64,000 nt of DNA from Trichobilharzia regenti (taxonomy: Eukaryota > Platyhelminthes > Trematoda > Strigeidida > Schistosomatidae), in assembly GCA_944472135.2 (NCBI GenBank), contig OX235264.1:118511809-118575808 (forward strand). The letters run 5' to 3'. This document shows positions 11,058 to 20,649 of this stretch, piece by piece (position 1 is the stretch's first letter; every line of letters begins with the position of its first letter). Below the pieces are notes generated by a model. The model searched no databases. It was not told where the DNA came from and saw only the letters and a list, made by a program, of their open reading frames with translations. Both the position numbers and the translations under genes were made by a program.

Positions 11058-11092
11058 AGGAAAAAAGGGTTGGATCCCTTTTTTGCCGGGAG
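11058..11092 (+). promoter_or_regulatory. Polypurine tract region folded as a hairpin before the 3' LTR
   Basis: The purine run GAAGGAAAAAAGGG is followed within six bases by CCCTTTTTT, so AAAAAAGGG and CCCTTTTTT form a perfect 9-bp stem. The LTR begins about 10 bp later. Element 2 keeps a slightly imperfect form (AGGGAT and ATCCCT). Confidence 0.55.
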
Positions 11093-11459
11093 TGTCAATG
11101 GAGTTGAAGATTGAACGATCAATTCTTGGTTGTTTGCTCAAAATCAACTTCCTCGATTTTCGCGGAGGCATCAATACGACAGTCATCGTCTCATCGGTCG
11201 CTGTTCAGAAAGAAGACTGAAACATCGTCAGAAGTAACAACGATTTATTATTGTAATATTTGTTTACAGACCTTAGTTTGCTTAGTTCGCTTATTCCTTT
11301 TATATGTTGGTGTAACAATAAACAAATCTAACGCGGCAGATCAGTGTTTTGGTTTATGCGTCCGTTATAACTAAGCGTTTCTGAGAAATCTTCTAAGAAC
11401 AGCGTGGGCCCGAGCGTAGCGAGAGCTGGGCATTAACGGTTTATGAGATTAGGCTGACA
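11093..11459 (+). repeat. 3' LTR of BEL-type element 1
   Basis: TGTCA to TGACA, 367 bp, nearly identical to the 5' LTR. It is followed at once by GGAGC, the second copy of the target duplication. Confidence 0.9.
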
Positions 11460-11501
11460 GGAGCACATCATGAAATATAGGAATATTGTCTTCGCATTAA
11501 C

Positions 11502-11899
11502 AAGGATTCTGTACACAACAAAATTATGTATTAAAACTGACTTCAAGCTTTATTTTTTTTCCCATGCACTTATGACCCATCTAACAAAGACCTGGTTTTT
11601 TGTTGATGCGAAGACAATACTTCTGTATTTCCTGATGTGTTGCACTCACTGACAATCTAGCGGATTTTTCCAATTATGCACAGAAACGATTGTACATAAG
11701 TAAAAAGGATGTTTTAGACTATTGGGATTAACATTTATCAAGTGTATGTATAATCTCCAGTGTACATGTTAAACATATTTTGCTGTCGACTGTAAATTGT
11801 GACTGAATAATATGGTCCTATTCCTGTAACAATTTGATGATGCCTGTAAACTGGCGTCCCTCATGTACTGTACCATGAGAATAAATTTGTTTATTTATT
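11502..11899 (+). mobile_element. CR1-like element 3' end (second copy)
   Basis: It repeats 6667-7108 (GGATTCTGTACACAACAAAA through to the CCATGAGAATAAATTT tail). RTE endonuclease sequence resumes straight after the tail, so this may be the original end of the CR1 insertion, with 6667-7108 a later duplicate. Confidence 0.75.
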
Positions 11900-12397
11900 T
11901 AATTGGAGGCGATCTCGTCCACGATTATGACCGCCAGATTCAACTCCAAAGGAAGGAAAGTGTCAATCATACAATGTTATGCACCCACAAACAACGCAGG
12001 CCCCAAAAGGAAAGAAGAATTCTACAGACAACTACAGGCAACAATGGACAATTCTCCAGCTGGCGACATTAAAATACTAATGGGAGACATGAACGCCAGG
12101 CTAGGACCAGACAACACAGGAAGGGAACTCATCATGGGTAGAGAAGCTCTCGGAGAAATGAATGAAAATGGAGGACTCTTCGCCGACTTCTGCGCCTTCA
12201 ACGAACTAGTGATTGGTGGCAGTGTATACAAACACAAAGATATCCACAAGGCTACATGGGTGTCACCAGATGGGAGAACCACAGACCAAATTGACTTCAT
12301 CTCAATCTCAAGGAAGTGGAGACCTAGCCCACTGGACACAAAAGTAAGAAGAGGAGCAGACGTTGGCTCAGACCACTATCTCGTACAAGGCACATAA
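11900..12397 (+). pseudogene. RTE-like element: C-terminal half of the AP-type endonuclease
   Basis: The frame reads EAISSTIMTARFNSKGRKVS, then IIQCYAPTNNAG, then KILMGDMNARLG (the GDxN motif), then ATWVSPDGRTTDQIDFI, then GADVGSDHYLV (the SDH catalytic motif). These are the last endonuclease blocks of RTE proteins and pick up where the 5186-5471 fragment ends. The frame stays open until TAA at 12395-12397, where unrelated CR1 5' sequence begins. With the 5' half it gives one nearly complete endonuclease domain split by about 6.4 kb of later insertions. Confidence 0.85.
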
Positions 12398-12627
12398 AGC
12401 AAAACGCGGTACGTTCGAATATGGTGAAACTTTTGCACGTGTTTTCGCTGATATTCATTTTTCTGTTCTGCTATATTATCACCAATGATAATGGGCAAAA
12501 GCTATAAAAACGTATTCTTAGGAACACTAGTAACTTAGAAAATAGCTTGAGCTTATCGAGTAACGCATCGACACCCCTTAAATCAGCGTCAGTTACTAGT
12601 TCACCCAATATAAACGGTTCCAACATA
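12398..12627 (+). mobile_element. 5' untranslated region of a CR1-like element
   Basis: Non-coding sequence between the RTE break and the first ATG of ORF1. An in-frame stop sits just before the open frame at 12547. Its start at the RTE break point is inferred from the abrupt change of content. Confidence 0.5.
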
Positions 12628-14298
12628 ATGCTAACCCCTGTATTTCAGGTGGAAGATATCCGGTCACAAAAGGGAGAGATTACTAACTTAGCCTGCATCA
12701 TAAATGACATGCAGCTACAAATAAATGAACTCAGGACGAAACTAAATCAACTTGACTTGGTACCAGAAACAATCCTTCATCTTAAAGGGGAACTGGGGGA
12801 TCTCACTTTCCTAAAACTCTTTAAGCTCAGGACTAAACCAACCGATGCTGAATTGGAACATGCTAAGGAGCTAGAAAACGTTATGGACTATTTGTCGAGC
12901 GAAGTTGTTAAGAGACTTGCTTCTAAACAGAACGCCGTAGTGTACAAAATACCTGACAAAGAGCCCATAAAATCGGTTCAGCACTCCTTGTTAAGAGCTG
13001 CCAACCTTCTAAGTACACCCTGTCAGTGTATTAGACTAAATAAAGAAGAGACAAATCGCACATGTCCCATACTTTTCAGGTTTGACAGCTGTATTATAGC
13101 TGAGCAATTCAGGAAATCTGAGGATATTTTGGCTTCCACTACAAAATTCAAAAATCTTAAAATAGTCCCGGACAAAACCCCCAACCAACGACAAGTAGCT
13201 AAGAACACCGTAGATACGAACACGATTATACTACAAATCGTGAATAGTGTCAGTACCGAAGTGTCAAAGGACACTGTAGCACAAAGTGACACTTGCACTG
13301 TAGTAGGTGAAGAAACGACACGCGTAGGCGGAGGAAAACCCAAAAAGAGCAGTAACACTGTAATTGGTCTCGAAGTTCGTGAGAACGCCCCTAGTAAATC
13401 TACTGACCACACCCACGAAGTAGATGTAGATTCTCCTACTTTCGATAACCTGCAAATATCGGCAGATCACACTGCACCCAGGGCCAAACAAGATAATCCC
13501 ACTGTAAAAGCAGTAAAGAAGTCCCCTAAAACCAGGGTTTCTCCTCATGCGTCCATATACCTCCCTTGTGACAAGCCCAACAAGCAGCATATAAGCCTAA
13601 AAAATAACTATGCACGCATTGCGGCAGGTCCCGTAAAGGAGACGGAAGACGTGAATGGAAGAGCTCCTCGTCGAACTAAGAGTAGTAGACGAATTGAGGA
13701 CGACAAACTGCACAAGGTGAGAACTAACGGCAAAAATAGCTCTACCCACACAAAATCATACGCCAGCAGATATGCAAGGGGCATCGAGCTGATCAAACAG
13801 CAGAGTGATACCCACGATTTCCGCAATAGCCGAGGTTGTAAAATGCCTGTAGGCACATGTAACCTGAGGATGGGACCCATAATCAATAATGAAAACACAT
13901 GGGTTGCTAGACGGGACACCACTAGGTACCATATCAACGGAAATGTATACTCGAACCTTCGGCATAACGGGTATAGATTGGCCCCTGGTCCTTCTAGGTA
14001 CACTCACGAGATGAGTCAGCAAATGTACAACTACGTAAGACCTAGCACGCACTATCCTCAAAACAACCTAAAAACAGGGTACTATGGCCCTGTAAATTAC
14101 AATGTGAACAGTGAAACAGACTATCTTATGCAGAGAAATGATCCTAGATACCCATGTGATGAGGCCAGAAACCATTATATGCAACAGGATTATTTTCGGT
14201 TGCAGCAAACAATAGCCCCTCTCGCAGCACAATTTGTTCAGGGAATAGTAGACACGCTGATAATGTCTCACCTGAGAATCCCTCCGAACATAACATAG
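12628..14298 (+). CDS. CR1-like ORF1 protein (coiled coil, RRM-like domain, basic tail)
   Basis: The frame is open from 12547, but the first ATG is at 12628 (MLTPVFQVEDIRSQ), giving 556 residues. Residues about 17-60 form heptad-like repeats (ITNLACIINDMQLQINELRT), probably a coiled coil for trimerisation. Residues about 100-190 (AVVYKIPDKEPIKSVQ, CPILFRFDSC, LKIVPDKTPNQRQ) resemble the RRM-like fold of CR1 and L1 ORF1 proteins that coat element RNA. The rest is Lys, Arg, Ser and Thr rich, then Tyr, Asn and Pro rich near the end, likely disordered. No zinc knuckle or PHD finger is seen. No stop or frameshift interrupts it, a rare intact frame here. ORF2 follows after about 40 bp. Confidence 0.7.
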   Translation: MLTPVFQVEDIRSQKGEITNLACIINDMQLQINELRTKLNQLDLVPETILHLKGELGDLTFLKLFKLRTKPTDAELEHAKELENVMDYLSSEVVKRLASKQNAVVYKIPDKEPIKSVQHSLLRAANLLSTPCQCIRLNKEETNRTCPILFRFDSCIIAEQFRKSEDILASTTKFKNLKIVPDKTPNQRQVAKNTVDTNTIILQIVNSVSTEVSKDTVAQSDTCTVVGEETTRVGGGKPKKSSNTVIGLEVRENAPSKSTDHTHEVDVDSPTFDNLQISADHTAPRAKQDNPTVKAVKKSPKTRVSPHASIYLPCDKPNKQHISLKNNYARIAAGPVKETEDVNGRAPRRTKSSRRIEDDKLHKVRTNGKNSSTHTKSYASRYARGIELIKQQSDTHDFRNSRGCKMPVGTCNLRMGPIINNENTWVARRDTTRYHINGNVYSNLRHNGYRLAPGPSRYTHEMSQQMYNYVRPSTHYPQNNLKTGYYGPVNYNVNSETDYLMQRNDPRYPCDEARNHYMQQDYFRLQQTIAPLAAQFVQGIVDTLIMSHLRIPPNIT

Positions 14299-14339
14299 GC
14301 AACCAGGAGTTAGGGATAGTAACAAGAAAACCTACTAAC

Positions 14340-15064
14340 TATCTCAACAACCCTGGTTTTCTGAAAATTATGCTTTTAAATACTCGATCTCTCCTTAACA
14401 AAATAACTTCCCTTCGCAGCTTGGTGTACATGGAGCAGCCAACACTGATTCTGGTAACTGAAACTTGGCTTACTACAGGTATACCTGACACAGCTGATAA
14501 CTGATAACTATAACATCCACAGGAATGACAGAGTAGACAAGAGAGGAGGCGGCTGTCTAATATATGCCTCTAAATCCACTAACTCCAATACCTTTACAAA
14601 CCTAACTATCGACAAACTCCCAGAATCCAAGTGGATAAGCATCCACGCGAATGAAAATAACATTCTTGTGGGATGTATATACAGAGCCCCTTACAGCCCT
14701 ATAACGACTGATACGGTCATTGGAAAAATATTAGAGGTTGTACCTAAGATGGAATTCGACTACAAACTAGCTTGTGGCGATTTCAACCTCCCTGGTGTGA
14801 ACTGTGATACCTGCACTGGACCGAGAACCCACGAGGTGATCCTAGAAGCCATAGATGTAGGGGGATGGAAGCAGTGCGTAAGCCTCCCAACACAACACAC
14901 CAATATTCTCGACTTAATCCTCTGCCACAAAATAGAGCCGATCTCGATAGAAGTGAGAGATAAACTCGACAACAGTGACCACAACATACTGTACTGCACC
15001 CTACCCTTACAACTAACAACTAAACACACACCTAAGAGTTCCCCGGTTTACTATCAATATAGGG
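14340..15064 (+). pseudogene. CR1-like ORF2: endonuclease domain, frameshifted and cut by an LTR
   Basis: The frame begins LKIMLLNTRSLLNKITSLRS, then LILVTETWL (catalytic Glu). At 14494-14507 the 7-mer CTGATAA is doubled, which creates a stop and shifts the frame. Taking this into account the frame goes on through RGGGCLIYAS, GCIYRAPYSP, KLACGDFNLPGVNC (GDFN), TNILDLILC and NSDHNILYC (SDH), all in the order of the CR1/Jockey AP-endonuclease. It stops at the LTR of BEL element 2 at 15065. The reverse transcriptase that should follow is not found on the other side. Confidence 0.85.
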
Positions 15065-15422
15065 TGTCAATGCAGTTGAAGATTGAACGATCAATTCACG
15101 GTTGTTTGCTCAAAACCAAATTCCCCAATTTTCGCGGAGGCATCAATACGACAGTCATCGTCTCATCGGTCGCTGTTCAGAAAGAAGTCAGCAGTAAACC
15201 GTCAGAAGTAATATTGTGATTTATTATTGTAATATTTGTTCACAGACCTTAGTGATAACATTTTTATATGTTGGTGTTACAATAAAGAATTCTCGAGCGG
15301 TCAATAGGTGTTTTGGTTATTGCGTCCGTTATTACTATGCGTTTCTGAGAAACTTCAAGGAACAGCGTGAGCACGAGCGTAGCAAGAGCTGGGCATTAAC
15401 GCTTTATGAGATTAGGCTGACA
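15065..15422 (+). repeat. 5' LTR of BEL-type element 2
   Basis: It begins TGTCAATGCAGTTGAAGATT and ends TTAGGCTGACA. It is shorter than the other LTRs, with differences concentrated in its middle. Confidence 0.85.
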
Positions 15423-15446
15423 GTTTCTGACGATAGAAACAGATTC

Positions 15447-15461
15447 TGGCGGATTCAAACA
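15447..15461 (+). promoter_or_regulatory. Probable primer-binding site of element 2
   Basis: TGGCGGATTCAAACA again, preceded by the same leader hairpin; one base further from the LTR than in element 1. Confidence 0.55.
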
Positions 15462-15567
15462 GTTGGTGAAAGTTTGGATAGTCGCCGTTCATTTTTCCTG
15501 GTGCCGGTCAAGTCCTCTTTGAACAAACAATATCTGGAACTTTTTTGGAATTGGGTCAAGTTCAACA

Positions 15568-17490
15568 ATGCCTGGGTCAAAGAAGGGACAGAGTGTCTTG
15601 GATGCAAACAGGAAAGTAAGTCATGGTGACTTGTCTGTTAATTGTAACGATGTGTCTGATGTTAAGTATGACATGGTTGATGTTACTGTTTCGCCGTTCA
15701 GGGATAATAGGAACATCAAACTCCCTAAATTAGAACCACGGTGTTTCGATTGAAACCCAGCTGATTATTTACAACTTGTAAAGGAGTGTGAGATCATGCT
15801 GGGTAGTTTTCTATGAAATGATTAACTGAAATTGATGTATTTGACGAGCTATTGCACTGGAGATGCTTCAAGAGCTATACAGTGCTGTAAGTTTATGAAG
15901 CCAAAAGAGGGCTACGATGAGGCTATGAGCATACTACGTCAAAGGTTTGGAAGACCTTCGATGATTGTAGGGAAATTATTCAAGGCTGTTAAGGGTAATG
16001 GTAGTCAATTACAGGATGACTCCCAGGCACTTACTGAGTTTGTAGATAATTTGCTAATTTACAAGAATGCGTTGATTTCGGTGAATTTCATGAGTGGCCT
16101 CAACTCGAGTTTTATACTAGAAGTAATAGCAAGACGTCTACCTACTCGACTGCAAAGGAAGTGGGTGAAGATAAGCTCCCGTATGGAGGATGAGGGTATC
16201 GAGCCAAAATTTGATGATATCCTGAAACTAGTAAAAGATAGTGTCAATCAATCTATGAGCAAGTTTGCCAGTCTATTACATCTCACCCCTAGAATAGAGC
16301 AGTCTGAGAGCAAAATGCAATCACTGATGACGAGTAGGCCTCAGAGAGGTGGATATCGAGAAGGCTCCATGATGTCTAGTAATGCATATAGACTCAGAGA
16401 GTGTAATAGCTTTCGTGGTACATCCTCAACAGATAAGTTACAAGATGCAAGACAAACACGGTTGTGTTTTACACGTTTGCAAGAGGTGCATACAGAAGTG
16501 AACTGTGAACCAGTGAGCAAGTTCAGTGACAAGCTAAATGTAAACTCCAGGCCTGACTCCGAATTGTGTGACGATAACGGTGCGGTCAAGAAAACTGTAG
16601 TTGCAACTGGTAAGCCATTGTTGAATAGAGTGTCACAGAATAGAGTTACTGCTTCAGAGTGCAGTTCTGACCCTACAAGTTTACAAGGTATTACTAGTCA
16701 GAGTGAAGATATAAAACCTTTTAGGATTTGCGAGGAGGAACCAAAATTGTCTACTTCTGTTATTAAAGAGTTTGAAAATGATGAAGTTGACGGTAAAGTG
16801 AATATTCGTGATAATGATCATGATAGTACAGATTTCTCTTTGGTTGATCATGATGAGATGAGGGATATGCCTACTACCGCTACGTTAAATAAAGGTTCTG
16901 TACAACTTGAACGTGAAGTACAAATAAATGCAGATTCAGTTGCAGAAGGCATGCATATTTGTGAGACCGTCAGTGGGAGTGATCAGCATGTAGCCCACCT
17001 ATCATCAGATGCTAATGTTAAACCTGAGCTGATAGTAAAAGACAGCAGTGGTGGTGGTCTTGCAGGTAGACAAATTTCTGAAAGTCGAGCAACAACAGCT
17101 TCTGATCCACCGCTGACTTCATCAACTGATATCAGTCAGTCGTCGTTGGTGCTGTCATCCACAATGAAACGGACCCCCATCAACTCAAGCACCTTGTACA
17201 ATGACTTTGATAGTATTGGTGCATTTGAATAAACCAAAGATTTTCCTCAGTTTAGTGAGGATAAGCCAAGTGTAAACGAGAGATTAATTGTTAAATTGAC
17301 TTGCATGAATAAAGGCATTTCTAGTTTCAAGTTACTATTTGAATACTATTATCTTTGGTGTTAATTACTCTGTGCCTACGCTTGGTTGACCAGATACGTC
17401 GTGTATTTGTTCGTCATCTTTATTCTACGATACAATGATATGAGCGTGTTGCCGTTCAGATTTGAGGATATAGATGATAGAGGGAAGTCA
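15568..17490 (+). pseudogene. BEL/Pao-type Gag, decayed copy
   Basis: Starts MPGSKKGQSVLDANRKVSHG like element 1. It is broken by a TGA at 15751-15753 (in place of the Gly in FDGNPAD) and by two more stops before 15832. It is then open from 15832 to a TAA at 17230-17232, with several more stops beyond. It shares most residues with the other copy, including YCTGDASRAIQCCKFMKP and ARRLPTRLQRKWVKISSRM. The position that is TAA in element 1 (9583) is CAA here, showing that the longer frame is ancestral. Confidence 0.8.
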
Positions 17491-17521
17491 GCAAATGAAC
17501 TCTGCGATGATTTTCCAACCT

Positions 17522-17990
17522 ACGGCGTCAACTTGAGAGGGCTTGTAGGCGTAATGCATTAAGTCCTACAATTCTTCAAAGGGTAGCGCATCAATGAGCA
17601 GTCCAATTTGCTCCGTGTGAGATTTTTCTACATATGTTCATATTGTATATACTGCATTGATATCAACTGTCATCTAGCTGTTGATAATTTTCTTTGTGTA
17701 TGGACGATTTCCACTTGGATAATCAATCTGAGAAGGAATGTAGGCGTACTGCTGTAAGTCCTACAATTCTTCAAGGGTAGTTCGTCAATGCAGAATCCAC
17801 CACATTTGATGTGTTGATTGTACATATGTTTGTGTTAAATAATTGTATGAGTTCCAATTATTGTAATTTTTGGTTAATCTTGTGTGTGTCCGGACATTCC
17901 ACAAATTACAATCGTCAAACTGTGAAGGGTTGTAGGCGTACTGGTGTAAGTCCTGCGATTGTTCAAAGGAATTCCACCAAGACATGATCC
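17522..17990 (+). repeat. Three tandem ~195-bp hairpin repeats of element 2
   Basis: Hairpin cores near 17541, 17739 and 17928 match those of element 1. The second keeps TGTAGG with CCTACA; the first has a changed loop (GTAATGCATTAAG); the third has weaker pairing (TGTAGG with CCTGCG). Confidence 0.7.
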
Positions 17991-18216
17991 GCGAGGTTAT
18001 TTGTACTGTTTGTGTATACGAGTGATGTGTCATATCAATTTGTGATTTTGGATTAATTGTGTTTACTCGTTGTTTTCGTACCTTGTTGTTATTACATAAT
18101 TTTGTTAAAATTTTCGTCGTGATTATTTCTGAAGTTGTTTCTAGTCTTCTACGTCCGTGAATGAATTGATTGATGTTAGAGACAGCTGAGGGGTCGTGTA
18201 CGCCGGGAAGGCCATT
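17776..18216 (+). repeat. Left arm of a ~440-bp inverted duplication
   Basis: Its reverse complement stands at 19045-19485, directly after the 3' LTR. The arms are nearly identical: over the roughly 140 codons I could compare only one residue differed. That is much closer than elements 1 and 2 are to each other. Confidence 0.85.
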
Positions 18217-18676
18217 GCTGAGAATGAAATGCATACGGGGATAATTATTTGCTGCGGTCCGACACGCCGGGGAGCGACAGTGTAAACGACCGAGGCTCGC
18301 ATACCTCACCGTTACTAGAATTGAGGCAGAATGAGTGACAAGCGATTTCAGTGGTAATTGGTAGTGAGTAGATAAGAGGATGTGCGTAGAGTATCGTGAG
18401 GTGGTTCTATGGTCACGTTGCATTCTGCAAGAGTCATTGTAGCAAGTGGAGATTGTGTTGCAAGAGGATGTGTCAAGAGGACACCTTTAACTGGAAGGCG
18501 CAGGTCGACATTGATGTGTGAGATTGTGCTGTGGGTATGCTTGTGGTGTGTTGGCTTTTCTGTTTGTTTTCCATTTCAGCTCTGTCCGTGTGACCCAGGT
18601 TCTCGCAATGGCATCCAAGTCAACGTGTATTGGTCGTGATGGAAAAATAGGGATGGATCCCTGTTTTGCCGGGGAG

Positions 18677-19044
18677 TGTCAATGTAGTTGAAGAATGAAC
18701 GATCAATTCACGGTTGTTTGCTCAAAATCAACTTCCTCGATTTTCGCGGAGGCATCAATACGACAGTCATCGTCTCATCGGTCGCTGTTCAGAAAGAAGA
18801 AAGAAACATCGTCAGAAGTAACATAACGATTTATTATTGTAATATTTGTTTACAGACCTTAGTTGCTTAGTTCGTTTATTCCTTTTATATGTTGGTGTAA
18901 CAATAAACAAATATCAAACGGCAGATCGGTGTTTTGGTTTTTGCGTCCGTTATAACTAAGCGTTTCTGAGAAATCTTCTAAGAACAGCGTGGGCCCGAGC
19001 GTAGCGAGAGCTGGGCATTAACGGTTTATGAGACTTTGCTGACA
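18677..19044 (+). repeat. 3' LTR of BEL-type element 2
   Basis: It begins TGTCAATGTAGTTGAAGAAT and ends ACTTTGCTGACA. Its end resembles that of the solo LTR at 60809 more than that of its own 5' LTR. Confidence 0.85.
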
Positions 19045-19540
19045 AATGGCCTTCCCGGCGTACACGACCCCTCGGCTGTCTCTAACATCAATCAATTCAT
19101 TCACGGACGTAGAAGACTAGAAACAACTTCAGAAGTAATCACGACGAAAATTTTAACAAAATTATGTAATAACAACAAGGTACGAAAACAACGAGTAAAC
19201 ACAATTAATCCAAAATCACAAATTGATATGACACATCACTCGTATACACAAACAGTACAAATAACCTCGCGGATCATGTCTTGGTGGAATTCCTTTGAAC
19301 AATCGCAGGACTTACACCAGTACGCCTACAACCCTTCACAGTTTGACGATTGTAATTTGTGGAATGTCCGGACACACACAAGATTAACCAAAAATTACAA
19401 TAATTGGAACTCATACAATTATTTAACACAAACATATGTACAATCAACACATCAAATGTGGTGGATTCTGCCTTGACGAACTACCCTTGAAGAATTGTAG
19501 GACTTACAGCAGTACGCCTACAACCCTTCTCAGGTTGACG
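19045..19540 (-). repeat. Right arm of the inverted duplication (element interior, reversed)
   Basis: Reverse complement of 17776-18216, beginning exactly at the LTR edge. Its last ~55 bp (to GGTTGACGCTCTAGG) match the first hairpin repeat of element 1 (near 10027) better than element 2, so this arm may come from another family member. RTE sequence follows at once. Confidence 0.8.
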
Positions 19541-20305
19541 CTCTAGGTGAAAGGAACAAGCTGGGAGAAGAAGGTTTAAAGATAGGACTTCAAGTGAACA
19601 TGGATAAAACAGAGCTGATGAAGACTCTTGGCCAACACCAACAGCAACAACAACAACAGACAACAATGGCTCAGCATAAATGGGATGAACCTGTAAGAAA
19701 CAACTTACTTCACCTACCTACCTGGGAAGCATCGTTTCAATACAGGCGGAACTGACGAGGATATCAAAGCAGCGTGGTTCGGAAAAGCGAGACAAGCTCT
19801 CATTACTCTCAAGTCTGTGTGGAGGTCACCAGCACTCAGCATGAAATATAAGATACGGATTTTCAACTCAAATGGGAAGTCAAAGCTACTTACTATACTG
19901 ATCAGAGACTTGGCGAGTCATAAGGAGCATCCCAAACAAACATCAGACCTTCATTAACAGTTGTCTTCGCTCAATACTCAAGATCAGATGGCCAGAGAAC
20001 ATCAGCAATAAAGATCTCTGGGAGCGAACCTACCAGTAACCGATTGTGAAACAAATAGGCAGGAAGAAGTGGAGATGGATTGGTCACACTCTGAGGAAAC
20101 CATCAAGCGACATCACTAGACAAGCCTTGGAGTGAAACCCGAAAGGGAAACGGCGAGTTGGTCGTCCAAGGGTGACTTGGATGAGGTCATGAGAGGAGGA
20201 GATGAAAGTATGTGGGCAGAATTGGAGCGGAGTGAAAAATTTAGCAGAAAACCGAAGGCAATGGAGGTGCGCAGCTGAAGCCCTATGTTCCTCTAGGAAC
20301 TAAAG
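19541..20305 (+). pseudogene. RTE-like reverse transcriptase, C-terminal remnant
   Basis: Frames read ERNKLGEEGLKIGLQVNMDK, then, after shifts, a stretch with [20 protein letters not shown] and RRVGRPRVTW, the C-terminal signature of RTE and related proteins. A CAA/CAG run (about 19640-19660) adds a polyglutamine tract. Many stops are present. It may be the 3' part of the RTE whose endonuclease lies at 5186-12397, but most of the reverse transcriptase between is absent. Confidence 0.7.
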
Positions 20306-20372
20306 TATATAATAATAAATATATACACATATATATACACATGTATATGTGCATACATATGTGCATATATAT
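20306..20372. repeat. TA/CA-rich microsatellite
   Basis: ATAATAAATATATACACATA and similar runs directly after the RTE end, as is common at RTE 3' tails. Confidence 0.7.
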
Positions 20373-20649
20373 TTATGCCATAATGCATAAGTCTGTTTGA
20401 TATAACACATAGTGGTGCAGTGTTAGTGACTAGATAACGTTTCGGGCACAATTTATTGACAGCTTCACAATTCTCTCCGTGAGTGTTTCTCTCCCGCTCG
20501 TTTATTGCAGTTTTCCCTGTATCAGGCATAGGCGTTGGGTCATTTCAGTTGCACTTAATTGATGTTGACTTAATGAACAAAAACCTCTTTCTTCATCTAA
20601 CTATACTACTTTCTAATACTTTTACCCTACGTCACGCTGTTGTGTGATT
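20373..20649. other. No feature recognised
   Basis: AT-rich; the short open frame on the minus strand over 20293-20529 is mostly microsatellite and is not called. Confidence 0.4.

Larger units (their letters stand above)
7569..11459 (+). mobile_element. Complete non-autonomous BEL/Pao-type LTR element (gag only)
   Basis: Two 367-bp LTRs (7569-7935 and 11093-11459) bounded by TGTCA and TGACA enclose 3.16 kb. The 5-bp sequence GGAGC is duplicated on both sides (7564-7568 and 11460-11464), a genuine integration mark. By eye the LTRs differ at about two positions (near 7717 and 7918), so the insertion is recent. The interior holds a gag reading frame (8080-10035) and 1.06 kb of non-coding sequence. 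There is no protease, reverse transcriptase or integrase, so it must borrow these from a related element. Gag resembles the DUF1759-type gag of BEL/Pao elements, which is the basis for the family call. Confidence 0.85.
15065..19044 (+). mobile_element. BEL/Pao-type element 2 (gag-only family, damaged, possibly composite)
   Basis: Same family as element 1: LTRs at 15065-15422 (358 bp) and 18677-19044 (368 bp), gag between, no pol. It lies inside the CR1 endonuclease. The five bases before the 5' LTR (TAGGG) are not repeated after the 3' LTR (AATGG), and the two LTRs differ far more than those of element 1, including in the middle (around 15186-15275 against 18799-18892). A simple single insertion would give matched LTRs and a target duplication, so recombination between two copies is likely. 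Confidence 0.75.

Noticed and set aside
13023..14325. Several minus-strand frames of 85-131 codons
   Set aside because: Shadows of the CR1 ORF1 on the other strand.
15216..15629. 137-codon frame across the LTR and leader of element 2
   Set aside because: It overlaps the LTR, primer-binding site and the true gag start in another frame.
17785..18423. 212-codon open frame on the minus strand, repeated as a 146-codon frame at 19036-19476 on the plus strand
   Set aside because: Both are the same sequence: the antisense of the BEL element's non-coding interior, present twice because of the inverted duplication. The translation crosses the hairpin repeats and shows no domain.
15060..19049. Target-site duplication for BEL element 2
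   Set aside because: Flanking bases TAGGG and AATGG do not match.
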